A stretch of DNA of 51,185 bases from Streptomyces scabichelini (GTDB lineage Bacteria > Actinomycetota > Actinomycetes > Streptomycetales > Streptomycetaceae): contig NZ_JAAKZY010000060.1 in the NCBI RefSeq assembly GCF_011045015.1, positions 1 through 51,185 on the forward strand, in the 5' to 3' direction. The notes beneath the pieces were generated by a model. The model did no database searches. It was not told the DNA's origin and worked only from the letters and a program-made list of their open reading frames with translations. The position numbers and the translations under genes were made by a program. This document shows, piece by piece, positions 23,715 to 31,096 of this stretch. The first letter of the stretch is position 1. The number at the start of each line of letters is the position of its first letter.

Positions 23715-24587
23715 CTAGGGAACGAGAGGGCGTACCTCCTCGGCCGCGAAGCGGATGAAGCCTTCGGGGTCCGGTTCGTCGGCTGTGGGCTGGAGGATCA
23801 CCGTGTCGGCTCCGGCGTCGGCCAGGCGTTCTACGGCCTTGGCGACCGTCTCCGCGTTGCCGGCGACTCCGGAGTCCGGGACCGATGCCCGGCCTTCTGT
23901 CTCCAGCACGGCCCGGAGGCGGGCGGCGGCGTCCGGGCCGGTGGCGGTGTGGAGGTAGACGACCAGCTTGTGGGGGTCGGTACGGCTGACCGACTGCCGC
24001 CCCTCGTCGATGAGTTGGCGAGCCTTCCGTATGCCCTCCGGCGGGGTGCCGGCGGTGAGGAGCGTACCGTCGGCGGCCTCGCCGGCCAGGCGCAGCGAAC
24101 GGGGGCCGGTGACGCCGGCGAGGACTTCGGGGGCTGCGGGCGGGGGCCAGTCGAGGGCGACGTCGTCCAGCTTCACGTACCGGCCGTCGGTGGTGACGCG
24201 TTCGCCGCGCAGCAGGGCCCGCAGCGCGTCGAGGTACTCGCGCAGCAGCGTGACGGGCGACTCGGCCCGGGCGCCGACCTGCCCCATCCAGCTCTGCACC
24301 CCGTGCCCGACGGTCGGCATGAAGCGCCCTGGATACAGGCGGTCGAGCGTGGCGATCTCCATCGCGGTGACGGCGACGTTCCGCAGGGGCACGGGCAGCA
24401 GCCCGATCCCCACCCGCAACCGCTCGGTCCAGGCGAGCGCGGCGGACACGGTGGAGATCCCGCCCTCCAGAAAACAGTCCTCCCACAACCACAGCTCTTC
24501 GAGCCCCGCGGCATCGGCGGCGCGGGCCATGTCTCGCAGTTTTTCGGGCGGCAACTGGGGGCGGAACACGGCGCCGAGAGCAGTCAT
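23715..24587 (-). CDS. LLM class flavin-dependent oxidoreductase
   Basis: The 290-aa protein is a luciferase-like monooxygenase-family TIM barrel (F420- or FMN-dependent). Features: an N-terminal barrel strand, DAAGLEELWLWEDCFLEGG (about 26-44), LRVGIGLLPVPLRNVAVTAMEIATLD (the LPVPLRNV part is typical), GRFMPTVGHGVQSWMGQVG and the closing DTVILQPTADEPD. In actinobacteria this subgroup is mostly F420-dependent, but the cofactor cannot be proven here. The start ATG 24587 follows GGAAGG. A perfect inverted repeat 31-52 bases upstream suggests a dedicated repressor not encoded next to it. Confidence 0.87.
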   Translation of the reverse strand: MTALGAVFRPQLPPEKLRDMARAADAAGLEELWLWEDCFLEGGISTVSAALAWTERLRVGIGLLPVPLRNVAVTAMEIATLDRLYPGRFMPTVGHGVQSWMGQVGARAESPVTLLREYLDALRALLRGERVTTDGRYVKLDDVALDWPPPAAPEVLAGVTGPRSLRLAGEAADGTLLTAGTPPEGIRKARQLIDEGRQSVSRTDPHKLVVYLHTATGPDAAARLRAVLETEGRASVPDSGVAGNAETVAKAVERLADAGADTVILQPTADEPDPEGFIRFAAEEVRPLVP

Positions 24588-24617
24588 GGGACCTTCCTAA
24601 CCCGGGGGTTCAGGACA

Positions 24618-24639
24618 TACAACTCCTTTTTCAGTTGTA
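24618..24639. promoter_or_regulatory. Operator-like inverted repeat TACAACT-N8-AGTTGTA
   Basis: Perfect 7-bp arms enclose CCTTTTTC, centred about 41 bases upstream of the LLM gene start. ACAACT/AGTTGT dyads are typical MarR- or HxlR-type targets; no such gene is adjacent. Confidence 0.55.
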
Positions 24640-25066
24640 CCTGAGTGGCGCAATCGCCCCATTGCCGCCCCTACTCCCCCTTGTTGGCCTCACGCGCGCC
24701 CGCATGATCAACTCTCGTGCCCTGCAAGGGAGACGGAGATGAGAACGATGGGAACAGGGCGACCGGGACAACTGCGGAACGGTGAAGACCAACCCCAGAA
24801 GCGTGAGGATGGGTGGCTTGGCTGCGCGGTGGCGCTGGGTGCGGGTTGCCTCGATCGGGGCCGACGCATCGTTCTGCACGGCCTCTGGCTCGGGGAACGC
24901 GCGTCGGGTGATGTCGCGCGTCGTCCTGTTCACGCGGCACGTCGCCAAGCGGCGGTCGTTCTGCGCGCCGCTCGGCGACGAAGTCCGCACCGACCCCGGC
25001 CTCGCCCTGCCTCGCCCTCTGCCCTGGGATCGGCTGGGATGCGCTGCCGGTCCCAGGGGGCGGCGG
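24640..25066. other. 427-base stretch without a supported gene
   Basis: The best frame (plus strand, ATG 24739, AGGGAG ribosome site, 118 codons) overlaps the end of the following minus-strand gene, has weak third-position bias and shows no domain. A minus-strand frame (24990 to 24631) is equally unremarkable. A bulged GGCGCAAT/ATTGCCGCC hairpin lies at 24647-24669. It may be decayed coding DNA. Confidence 0.45.
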
Positions 25067-26119
25067 TCAGTTGTACATCTCCCAGTCGTACGTGAGCTGG
25101 TAGTGAGCTCCCTTCCCCGTGAAGTCGATCGTCTTCTCCGGGCTGTTGGGCTGGCCCGCCCAGCGGCTGTTCGGCGAAGAGATGACGGTTTGGACCGCGA
25201 CCGGCTTCAAGATCTCGTCGCTCCACACGCGCTTGAGGAGGTCGACGATCTCGCCGAGCACGTAGCTCACGGCGAGCCCGATGGCCATGATGACGGCCGC
25301 GCTGGGATCGTCGAGCTTCCCGGTGATGGCTTTGGTGACCGCCTTGGCAACCTCTTCCCTCACCTTGTCGAGCAGGTTGCTGAGGAATTCGGAGATACCG
25401 CCCTTGTCGGCGTCCGAGAGCACCAGGATGACGGTGTACACCTTCGGGAATGTCACCTTGCTGTTCTCGGTGAGGCTGAACGTGGTGAACTGCTTCGGCG
25501 GCGAGTAAGTGTGCACCTCTCCGGAGTCGAATTGGCGCACCCGGAACTTCGGGACCGGGTGGGTGCCGCCGTCCTCGTCAACGGCCGTGCCGCTCAGGTC
25601 GATGTCGTCCTGGCCGATCTCGCCCCCAGTCTCCTTCACGCACTTGATCTTGTGGATCCGCAGCTCCAGGTTGCGCAGCTCGGTGCCGGTCGCCTGCGCC
25701 ACCGACCCGCTCACGTCACCCACCAGCGAGTGGACCATCCGCTGCAGCTCGGTCTCCGGGAACTTCAGCGTCTCCGGGAACGGCAACCTGCTTATCTGCG
25801 CTTCGACGCCGGCCGACGACTTCAGGTCGACCCTGGCGAGGTCGCCGAACCGCTTCGTGCGGGACGTGCTGCCCTTCAGCTCCACCGTGATCTTGTCGAC
25901 CGCCTCTTTCCGCTGCCCTTCGGGCAGTTCCTTGAAGCGACGGGCGAGTAATTGCTCGGTGGTCGTGGCTGCAGACGGCAGCGGATACTTGGCTGGGTCG
26001 CCGTGGTGCGCGGCGACCTTGTCCGCGGCGAGCTGGAATTGCAGCGCGACCCGGTCGGCGACGGCTTTGAGTTTGGCGCTGGGGATGTCGGTGACGACGA
26101 GTTCCTTGTTCTCGGCCAT
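25067..26119 (-). CDS. Unrecognised 350-aa protein with amphipathic helix region and a TTA codon
   Basis: I do not recognise this family. The N-terminal third (1-135) is charged and mostly helical. A beta-rich middle (about 148-232) contains LELRIHKIKCVKETGGEIGQDDIDLSG and FRVRQFDSGEVHTYSPP. A long helical stretch follows (about 238-300), with LSNLLDKVREEVAKAVTKAI and the hydrophobic PSAAVIMAIGLAVSYVLGEIV. The last part is beta-like (TIDFTGKGAHYQLTYDWEMYN). No signal peptide is seen. Leu57 is a TTA codon (25949-25951), so expression may be bldA-dependent and developmental. The ATG at 26119 is preceded by AGGAGA. It stands alone between the LLM and tetR-type genes; its lower codon bias hints at acquisition. 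Confidence 0.75.
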   Translation of the reverse strand: MAENKELVVTDIPSAKLKAVADRVALQFQLAADKVAAHHGDPAKYPLPSAATTTEQLLARRFKELPEGQRKEAVDKITVELKGSTSRTKRFGDLARVDLKSSAGVEAQISRLPFPETLKFPETELQRMVHSLVGDVSGSVAQATGTELRNLELRIHKIKCVKETGGEIGQDDIDLSGTAVDEDGGTHPVPKFRVRQFDSGEVHTYSPPKQFTTFSLTENSKVTFPKVYTVILVLSDADKGGISEFLSNLLDKVREEVAKAVTKAITGKLDDPSAAVIMAIGLAVSYVLGEIVDLLKRVWSDEILKPVAVQTVISSPNSRWAGQPNSPEKTIDFTGKGAHYQLTYDWEMYN

Positions 26120-26296
26120 GGACGTGTCTTCTCCTGTGGTCGGTGGCTGCGTGACGGGACGACTCTTCTTGACGATGGATGTGGCTGCGGAGGAGGCCGC
26201 AGGTCGTTTCCGCCGTGTGCTTGCTCTGTCACCGAGGAGGCGTGAGGTGTCGTCTTACGCGGGAAGATCGGCCCTTACGACGGGCTTTACAGAAGG

Positions 26297-26950
26297 TCAA
26301 TGGGGGCGAGGCGTGGTGGGCGAGTGTGCGAGCCGCAGGCGTGGAGCCGGTGGCAGCGGCGCGGGCGCTCCCGTCTCCGGCGTGGCACGGAACGCCTCGA
26401 TCATGTAGGCGGCGAAGCGGCGGGAAGCCGTGAGCCGGGCGGGCCGCGGCAGATCCTGGACTCCCCGGTGGGCCATGAGCATGAGGGTCAGGTCGTCGAC
26501 GACGAAGCCGGGGCGCAGCTGACCGGTCTCCTGGGCGCGTCGGGCCAGTTCGGCAACCGCGCTCGTGGTCCGCTCCCGGTCGGCGTCGAAATCCATGGCC
26601 TCGGGGAAGGCCGCCATGAAGGCGTCGGCGAACCCCCGGCTGTGCGCGTGGAGTTCGCAGATCCGCTCGATCAGGCTCCGGAGTCCGTGCCACGGGTCCG
26701 AGTCCGCGAGGGCATCGCGGACGGCGGCCTGGCAGGCTCGCCACTGCTCGGCGTAGGTCTCCACGATCAGTTCCTGCTTGGTCGGGAAGTGCCGGTACAG
26801 GGTGGCCGGGCCGACGCCTGACTGCCGGGCGACCTCGCGCATGGGCGCGTTCAGGCCCTCCTCGCCGAACACCGCGCGGGCGGCGTCCAGGATGCGGGCC
26901 CGGTTGTCGCGGGCGTCGGAGCGCACGAGGTGAGGCAAACGGTCGGTCAT
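26297..26950 (-). CDS. TetR family transcriptional regulator
   Basis: The protein is 217 aa. The N-terminal HTH is canonical: NRARILDAARAVFGEEGLNA, MREVARQSGVGPATLYRHFPTK (about 37-58). The C-terminal ligand domain is typical of the group with a DLTLMLMAHRGVQDL helix. It is divergent from the zinc-type dehydrogenase gene, with a perfect 8-bp inverted repeat between them, so it probably represses that gene and itself and responds to a small hydrophobic or quinone-like molecule. Confidence 0.92.
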   Translation of the reverse strand: MTDRLPHLVRSDARDNRARILDAARAVFGEEGLNAPMREVARQSGVGPATLYRHFPTKQELIVETYAEQWRACQAAVRDALADSDPWHGLRSLIERICELHAHSRGFADAFMAAFPEAMDFDADRERTTSAVAELARRAQETGQLRPGFVVDDLTLMLMAHRGVQDLPRPARLTASRRFAAYMIEAFRATPETGAPAPLPPAPRLRLAHSPTTPRPH

Positions 26951-26968
26951 GGCCTCTCACTTTAGCCA

Positions 26969-26988
26969 AACGGACGGGGGCGTCCGTT
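26969..26988. promoter_or_regulatory. TetR-type operator AACGGACG-N4-CGTCCGTT
   Basis: A perfect 8-bp inverted repeat with a GGGG centre starts 19 bases upstream of the tetR-type start. A direct repeat of GGTGATGCCAC follows at 27003-27025 towards the dehydrogenase gene. Confidence 0.7.
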
Positions 26989-27075
26989 ACGGTCCGACGA
27001 CGGGTGATGCCACAGGTGATGCCACCCCGTACGCAGTACCCGTGACCTGTACGTTCACCACCCCGAGGAGCAGCG

Positions 27076-28038
27076 ATGAAAGCCGTCGTGATCAGGGAGT
27101 TCGGAAACCCCGACGGACTGGAGGTCGTCGACTTGCCTGTGCCCGTCCCTGGTCCGGGGCAGGTGCGGATCACCACGGAGGCGATCGGGGTGGGCGGTGT
27201 GGACGCCGTGATCCGCCGCGGAACGCTCGCCGGGCTCGGCCTCCGGGAGGGCCACCTCCTCGGCAGCGAGGTGGCGGGAACCGTCACCGCGGTGGCAGAG
27301 GGCGTGGACCCCTCGTGGATGGGGCGGCGGGTGTGGGCGTTCACCGGCCTGTCCGGTGGGTACGCCGAGCAGGCCGTCGCCTCGGTCGAGGACGTCCTTC
27401 CGCTGCCCGACGGCATGACCGGCGCGGACGCGGTGACGCTCGGCAGCTCCGGCGCGGTCGCCCACTTCGCCCTGGACCGGGCCCGTGTCGCGCCCGGCGA
27501 GACGGTGCTCGTGCGCGGTGCGGCGGGCAGCATCGGGATCACCGCGGTCCAGCTCGCGGCCAGGGGCGGCGCGGGCGCGGTGGTGGTCACCACCTCGTCC
27601 CAGGAGCGTGGCGCCCGCCTACGGGACCTGGGCGCGACCCATGTCCTCGACCGCTCCGGCGAGGGCGGCCCGGACGCGCCGTCGGGCTTCGACGTGGTGA
27701 TCGATGTCGTGGGCGGTCCCGAGCTTCCCCAGTTCCTGGACCGGCTGAACCCCAACGGGCGGTATGTGGCGGTCGGCGTGGTCGCCGGGCAGCCGCCCGC
27801 GGACTTCGGCATGCGGCTGATCGACGCCTTCCGCAGCTCGCTGTCGTTCGCCACGTTCAGCCTGGACACCGTGCCCGGCCCCGACCGGCAGGCCGTCCGG
27901 TCGTCCCAGTTCGCCGCGGCCGCCCACGGGGACCTGCGCACGGTCGTGCACGAGGTGCTCCCGCTGGACAAGGCAGCACTGGCCCACCGCGAGATGGATG
28001 CGGGCAAGGTGTTCGGCAGGGTCGTGCTGGCCCCCTGA
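27076..28038 (+). CDS. NADP-dependent quinone oxidoreductase-type MDR protein
   Basis: The 320-aa medium-chain dehydrogenase/reductase lacks zinc ligands, so it belongs to the quinone oxidoreductase branch. An N-terminal GroES-like domain (MKAVVIREFGNPDGLEVVD, GVGGVDAVIRRG) precedes the Rossmann domain with VLVRGAAGSIGITAVQLAA (about 145-163, a GAAGSIG nucleotide-binding turn) and VVTTSSQERGARLRDLGATHV. The start ATG 27076 follows GAGGAGC. It is likely induced when the divergent TetR repressor binds its ligand. The substrate is unknown. Confidence 0.9.
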   Translation: MKAVVIREFGNPDGLEVVDLPVPVPGPGQVRITTEAIGVGGVDAVIRRGTLAGLGLREGHLLGSEVAGTVTAVAEGVDPSWMGRRVWAFTGLSGGYAEQAVASVEDVLPLPDGMTGADAVTLGSSGAVAHFALDRARVAPGETVLVRGAAGSIGITAVQLAARGGAGAVVVTTSSQERGARLRDLGATHVLDRSGEGGPDAPSGFDVVIDVVGGPELPQFLDRLNPNGRYVAVGVVAGQPPADFGMRLIDAFRSSLSFATFSLDTVPGPDRQAVRSSQFAAAAHGDLRTVVHEVLPLDKAALAHREMDAGKVFGRVVLAP

Positions 28039-28137
28039 GCCAGCCGGCCAGCCGGCCAGCTCGCCCGGGGCCGGTCGCCGCGCGTGCGGTCCGTGCGGTC
28101 AAATCACTCCGCTTGGGGCCGCTGCGGTTGGCCTCGG

Positions 28138-28773
28138 TCACGCCCCCTTCGGGAACGTCACCTCCACTCGGCGGTTTTTGCGGCGGCCCTGTTCCGAGGT
28201 GTTGTCTGCGATGGGGTAGTCCTCGCTGTAGCCGCGTACCTCGAAGGTGACGTCGGGGCCGAGGCCTGCGGCTGCCAGCTCGTCGTGCACCACTTCGGCC
28301 CTGTTCTTGGAGAGGGTCACGCCGTGGGCGTACGAGCCGAGGTTGTCCGTGAAGCCGAAGACGCGGACCTTCGTGGCCTTCTGGGCCTTGATCTCGTCCG
28401 CGATCGCCTGGATCCGTGAGCGGGCCTCGGGGTTCAGTTTCGAGCTGTCCTTGGGGAACAGCACCTCCGCCTGGAGCGCGAACGTCACGTCCTCGTTCGT
28501 GTCCTCGCGGCGTTCCTCACCGCCGAGGTCCTCGACAACCGACTTGATGTCCAGCACGCGTGCGGGCGCGAGCGTCGCGCCGTCGGCGAGCTTCAGGCCC
28601 GGGCTGTTCGCGTCCACCTCCGGTGGTTGGGAGGTGGTGACGCTGCCCGGGGGCTCGCTGGGGTCGCCTTCGTCGGCGTACACGGGGGTGAGGGGGGTCA
28701 TGAAGACGAGGGTGGTGAGGGCGGTGAGGGTGGTGGCGGTTGCCCTCGCTCGGAAGGTGGAGGGGAGGGGCAT
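28138..28773 (-). CDS. Secreted OmpA-domain protein in the Tad locus
   Basis: The protein is 211 aa from ATG 28773, two bases after the stop of the upstream lipoprotein gene. A Sec signal (about 1-33, ending VYADEG) precedes a linker and a C-terminal OmpA/MotB-like peptidoglycan-binding domain (about 100-208): FALQAEVLFPKDSSKLNPEA, VRVFGFTDNLGSYAHG, LSKNRAEVV and GRRKNRRVEV. It probably binds the wall from outside and may anchor the pilus or its basal parts. It ends the run of minus-strand genes that begins with the zinc-ribbon gene at 39891. Confidence 0.88.
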   Translation of the reverse strand: MPLPSTFRARATATTLTALTTLVFMTPLTPVYADEGDPSEPPGSVTTSQPPEVDANSPGLKLADGATLAPARVLDIKSVVEDLGGEERREDTNEDVTFALQAEVLFPKDSSKLNPEARSRIQAIADEIKAQKATKVRVFGFTDNLGSYAHGVTLSKNRAEVVHDELAAAGLGPDVTFEVRGYSEDYPIADNTSEQGRRKNRRVEVTFPKGA

Positions 28774-28775
28774 GG

Positions 28776-29372
28776 TTACTCGCCCTCGGAGAGTTCGACG
28801 GAGGCCGGGGGCATGGCGCCGACCTGGAAGGAGACCTTGGTGGTGCCTTCGGGAGGGGCCGGGAATTGCGCGTACCAACTCGCCGTAGCACCCGGGCTGA
28901 TCTGGCCGCTGAACTTCGTACACAGGCAACGCCCCGAGGTATCCCGAAGGATGAGGTACTTCTTCTTGCCCTCGTTGTCGACCAGGCTGGCACCCGACAG
29001 GGACCCTCCGTTCGAGCGCAACTCCCGTTCGTCACTCGCCCAGTTGGCACCGAGCCAGGAACGGCTGCCGTCGTTCTTCACATTGCCGGAAACAGTGACG
29101 AAGCCACCGGAGTCGCGTTCGGCAGATGTGATCGTGACTGTAATGTCCCCGTCCTTGGCCGTCGCCAACGGATCACCGGACGGCGCTGCAGACGTTTCCT
29201 GACCCCCGTCATCGTCATTGCTCGCAGCAGGAGCCGACGAGGGTGACTCCTTGTCAGCCTTGTCGTCGTCACCGCCACCCCCGCCGCAGCCGGCCACCGT
29301 GAGGACCAGCCCAGTCGTGATCGCCACCGCGGTCAGTACCGTGCGGCCCTTCATGGTGTGCCGAAGATTCAT
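28776..29372 (-). CDS. Putative lipoprotein in the Tad locus
   Basis: The 198-aa protein has a lipoprotein signal (LTAVAITTGLVLTVAGCGGG; lipobox VAGC, lipidated Cys at about 29). A disordered Asp/Ser/Ala-rich linker (to about 72) leads to one beta-sandwich-like domain (about 73-190) with GDITVTITSAERDSGGFVTV and a CLC motif. The domain resembles the immunoglobulin-like folds common in Streptomyces lipoproteins, but I cannot name a family. It sits between the TadG-like and OmpA-domain genes, so an envelope role for the pilus is likely. Confidence 0.82.
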   Translation of the reverse strand: MNLRHTMKGRTVLTAVAITTGLVLTVAGCGGGGGDDDKADKESPSSAPAASNDDDGGQETSAAPSGDPLATAKDGDITVTITSAERDSGGFVTVSGNVKNDGSRSWLGANWASDERELRSNGGSLSGASLVDNEGKKKYLILRDTSGRCLCTKFSGQISPGATASWYAQFPAPPEGTTKVSFQVGAMPPASVELSEGE

Positions 29373-29387
29373 CGGTCCGGCTTCCTT

Positions 29388-29975
29388 TCACTCAACCAGA
29401 TGCACAGAGAACAGCACGGACGCGTCGGGAAGGTCGTCCAAAACGAAATCTTCGGGGTCGATTTCCACGGGGTCGCCGTCACAGTTGAGTTCGACGATGT
29501 CCGTGGGGTTGTCAGGTACCTCGAAGTCGCAGCGGGGCTCGATGACTGCCACGGCATTCGCCGTCGCCTGCATGTCCTCTGTGCCCGGGATGATCGAGTC
29601 CCCGACCGCGTAGTTCGTCTCGATCTCTACCTCGTAGCCGGGGTAGTCGCCCTCCTCCCAAGGCTGGAACCCCGTGACGCTCGCGTCGTTTTCGGCAGCC
29701 AGCTGATTGGCCGCGGCGGCAGCTCCGGCGCCGGTGGCCTCTTCGGGGTCGAGCCAGTCCAGCCAGTTGTCGTCCACGCCGATGGCGCCTTCCAGGCCCT
29801 CCATCAGCTCGTCCCGATCCTCTTGCGCAGCCGCCAACGCAGCAGCGTCCGCCGCGGATTGAGCTCCATTCCGCGCGGACGCTGCCTGGGCGAACGCAAA
29901 GAGGGCGAACGCGGCAAAGAGCAGAATCCCCGTCAGCCAGATGTAGATCGGGAGAGTCTGCCCTCTGTCGCTGCG
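29388..29975 (-). CDS. TadG/TadE-like pseudopilin-type protein, start codon unclear
   Basis: The conserved part starts at RSDRGQTLPIYIWLTGILLF: a short basic N-terminus, a Gly-Gln processing-like site, one membrane helix and then SARNGAQSAADAAALAAAQ, typical of TadG-like minor pilins. An acidic extracellular domain of about 150 aa follows. No ATG, GTG or TTG lies in frame just before this segment. GTG 29997 would serve if one base were removed: its frame reads four codons and stops at TAG 29983-29985. So the gene has an unusual start, a frameshift or a sequencing error. The nearest in-frame ATG is at 30344, across the whole pilin gene. Confidence 0.7.
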   Translation of the reverse strand, partial: RSDRGQTLPIYIWLTGILLFAAFALFAFAQAASARNGAQSAADAAALAAAQEDRDELMEGLEGAIGVDDNWLDWLDPEEATGAGAAAAANQLAAENDASVTGFQPWEEGDYPGYEVEIETNYAVGDSIIPGTEDMQATANAVAVIEPRCDFEVPDNPTDIVELNCDGDPVEIDPEDFVLDDLPDASVLFSVHLVE

Positions 29976-29989
29976 TAGGTGGCTACTGC

Positions 29990-30229
29990 TTAGCCACCGC
30001 CTCCACCGATCACGTCGTTCACTGCGTCGCCGATCGCACCCGAGATCAACCCGTCCAACCCCAACTGGTCGATCAACGTGAAGATCCCCGCAATCAAAAT
30101 CATCAGCCCCGCATACTCCACAAAGCCCGCGCCGCGATCCCGCTCGCGCCCCCGCATCCGGGAGACAACAGTCCGCTTCCACGTCCCGAGCCCGCGCTTG
30201 ACACCGTCCATCGACATCTTCGCCACCAT
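29990..30229 (-). CDS. Flp-type pilin subunit
   Basis: The protein is 79 aa from ATG 30229, which follows GGAGGA with eight bases of spacing; longer versions lack that site. A basic cytoplasmic leader (about 35 aa, RMRGRERDRG) precedes the prepilin-type site G/AGFVEYAGLMILIAGIF, with the conserved Glu at +5 as in Flp (GxxxEY). The single helix and a short Gly-rich tail (IGGGGG) complete the protein. It should be the major pilus subunit, cleaved by a TadV-like prepilin peptidase not encoded in this window. Its longer leader differs from proteobacterial Flp. Confidence 0.85.
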   Translation of the reverse strand: MVAKMSMDGVKRGLGTWKRTVVSRMRGRERDRGAGFVEYAGLMILIAGIFTLIDQLGLDGLISGAIGDAVNDVIGGGGG

Positions 30230-30331
30230 GGCCACTGTCCTCCCGCCCAAGACCACAACCGTCCCGCGCACCGTACGTGAGAACCCGCCTACTCCGGGTG
30301 GGCCCAGGGACCCAACTTCCCGAGATCGGAG

Positions 30332-31096
30332 TCACCGGTTCCACCCCCCGTGAGCCGTGCCCAGCCAGTAAGCGATTGCTTCGCTGCGCGAAGAACTGTG
30401 CAGCTTTGCGAAGATGCGGTTGATGTGGTTCTTGACGGTCTTCTCGCTGATGAAGCAGGTGGCGGCGATCTGCTGGTTGTTCATGCCGGCCGCGATGAGA
30501 TCCATGACCTCCACCTCCCGTGAACTCAGTCCGAAATCCCGTCGGTTGTGGTCGCCGCGGTGGAGCCCCGCCGCGTAGCCGAGTCGAGCCTTTGACGACT
30601 GTGCCACAACTGGTTGCAGCTGCGAAGAGAATTCGTTCGGTTCGTACGAAACGCTGAGCGAATCCGAGACAGATTCCGAGACAGCCGCGGCGGAGGCCGT
30701 GAAGGCAGCACGCCCGTCCCTCAAGTCCCGTACCGCCGTGATCAGTTCCTCGGCCGTGAACTCGCCGTGGACCAGATAGCCCACCGCACCCAGGCGCAAC
30801 GCCTCCGCCACCACCTCGGGTTCACGGCTGTACGTCAGCATCATCACCGGTGCCCGGCGTGCCAGCGAAGGGAGAGCGGTCAGGCCGTCCGTGCCGGGCA
30901 TGCGTACGTCCAGCAGGATCACGTCCGGGCGTTCGTGGGTCGCGGACGTGAGCGCTTCCGCTCCGTTCGCCGCCTGTGCGACGACCCGGATGTCCGGGTG
31001 TGCGCCCAGCAGGGCCGCGAGGCCCGCCCGGACGACCGGGTTGTCGTCGGCCACGAGCACTCGCAGGAGCGGGCCGGGAAGTGCCTGGTCAGGCAT
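30332..31096 (-). CDS. NarL/LuxR-type response regulator in the Tad locus
   Basis: The 254-aa protein has a receiver domain (LRVLVADDNPVVRAGL, phospho-acceptor Asp63 in ILLDVRMPG) and a C-terminal LuxR HTH (GLSSREVEVMDLIAAGMNNQ, SEKTVKNHINRIFAKL). The linker is unusually long and Ser-rich (about 135-185). The conserved receiver lysine is replaced by His in GYLVHGEF, so phosphorylation switching may be altered. Its start overlaps the kinase stop by eight bases, so the two form a coupled two-component system, presumably controlling the pilus genes around it. Confidence 0.92.
   Translation of the reverse strand: MPDQALPGPLLRVLVADDNPVVRAGLAALLGAHPDIRVVAQAANGAEALTSATHERPDVILLDVRMPGTDGLTALPSLARRAPVMMLTYSREPEVVAEALRLGAVGYLVHGEFTAEELITAVRDLRDGRAAFTASAAAVSESVSDSLSVSYEPNEFSSQLQPVVAQSSKARLGYAAGLHRGDHNRRDFGLSSREVEVMDLIAAGMNNQQIAATCFISEKTVKNHINRIFAKLHSSSRSEAIAYWLGTAHGGWNR

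Noticed and set aside
24739..25095. 118-codon plus-strand frame with a fair ribosome site
   Set aside because: No domain, Arg-rich tail, and it overlaps the end of the opposing 350-aa gene; left as unsupported.
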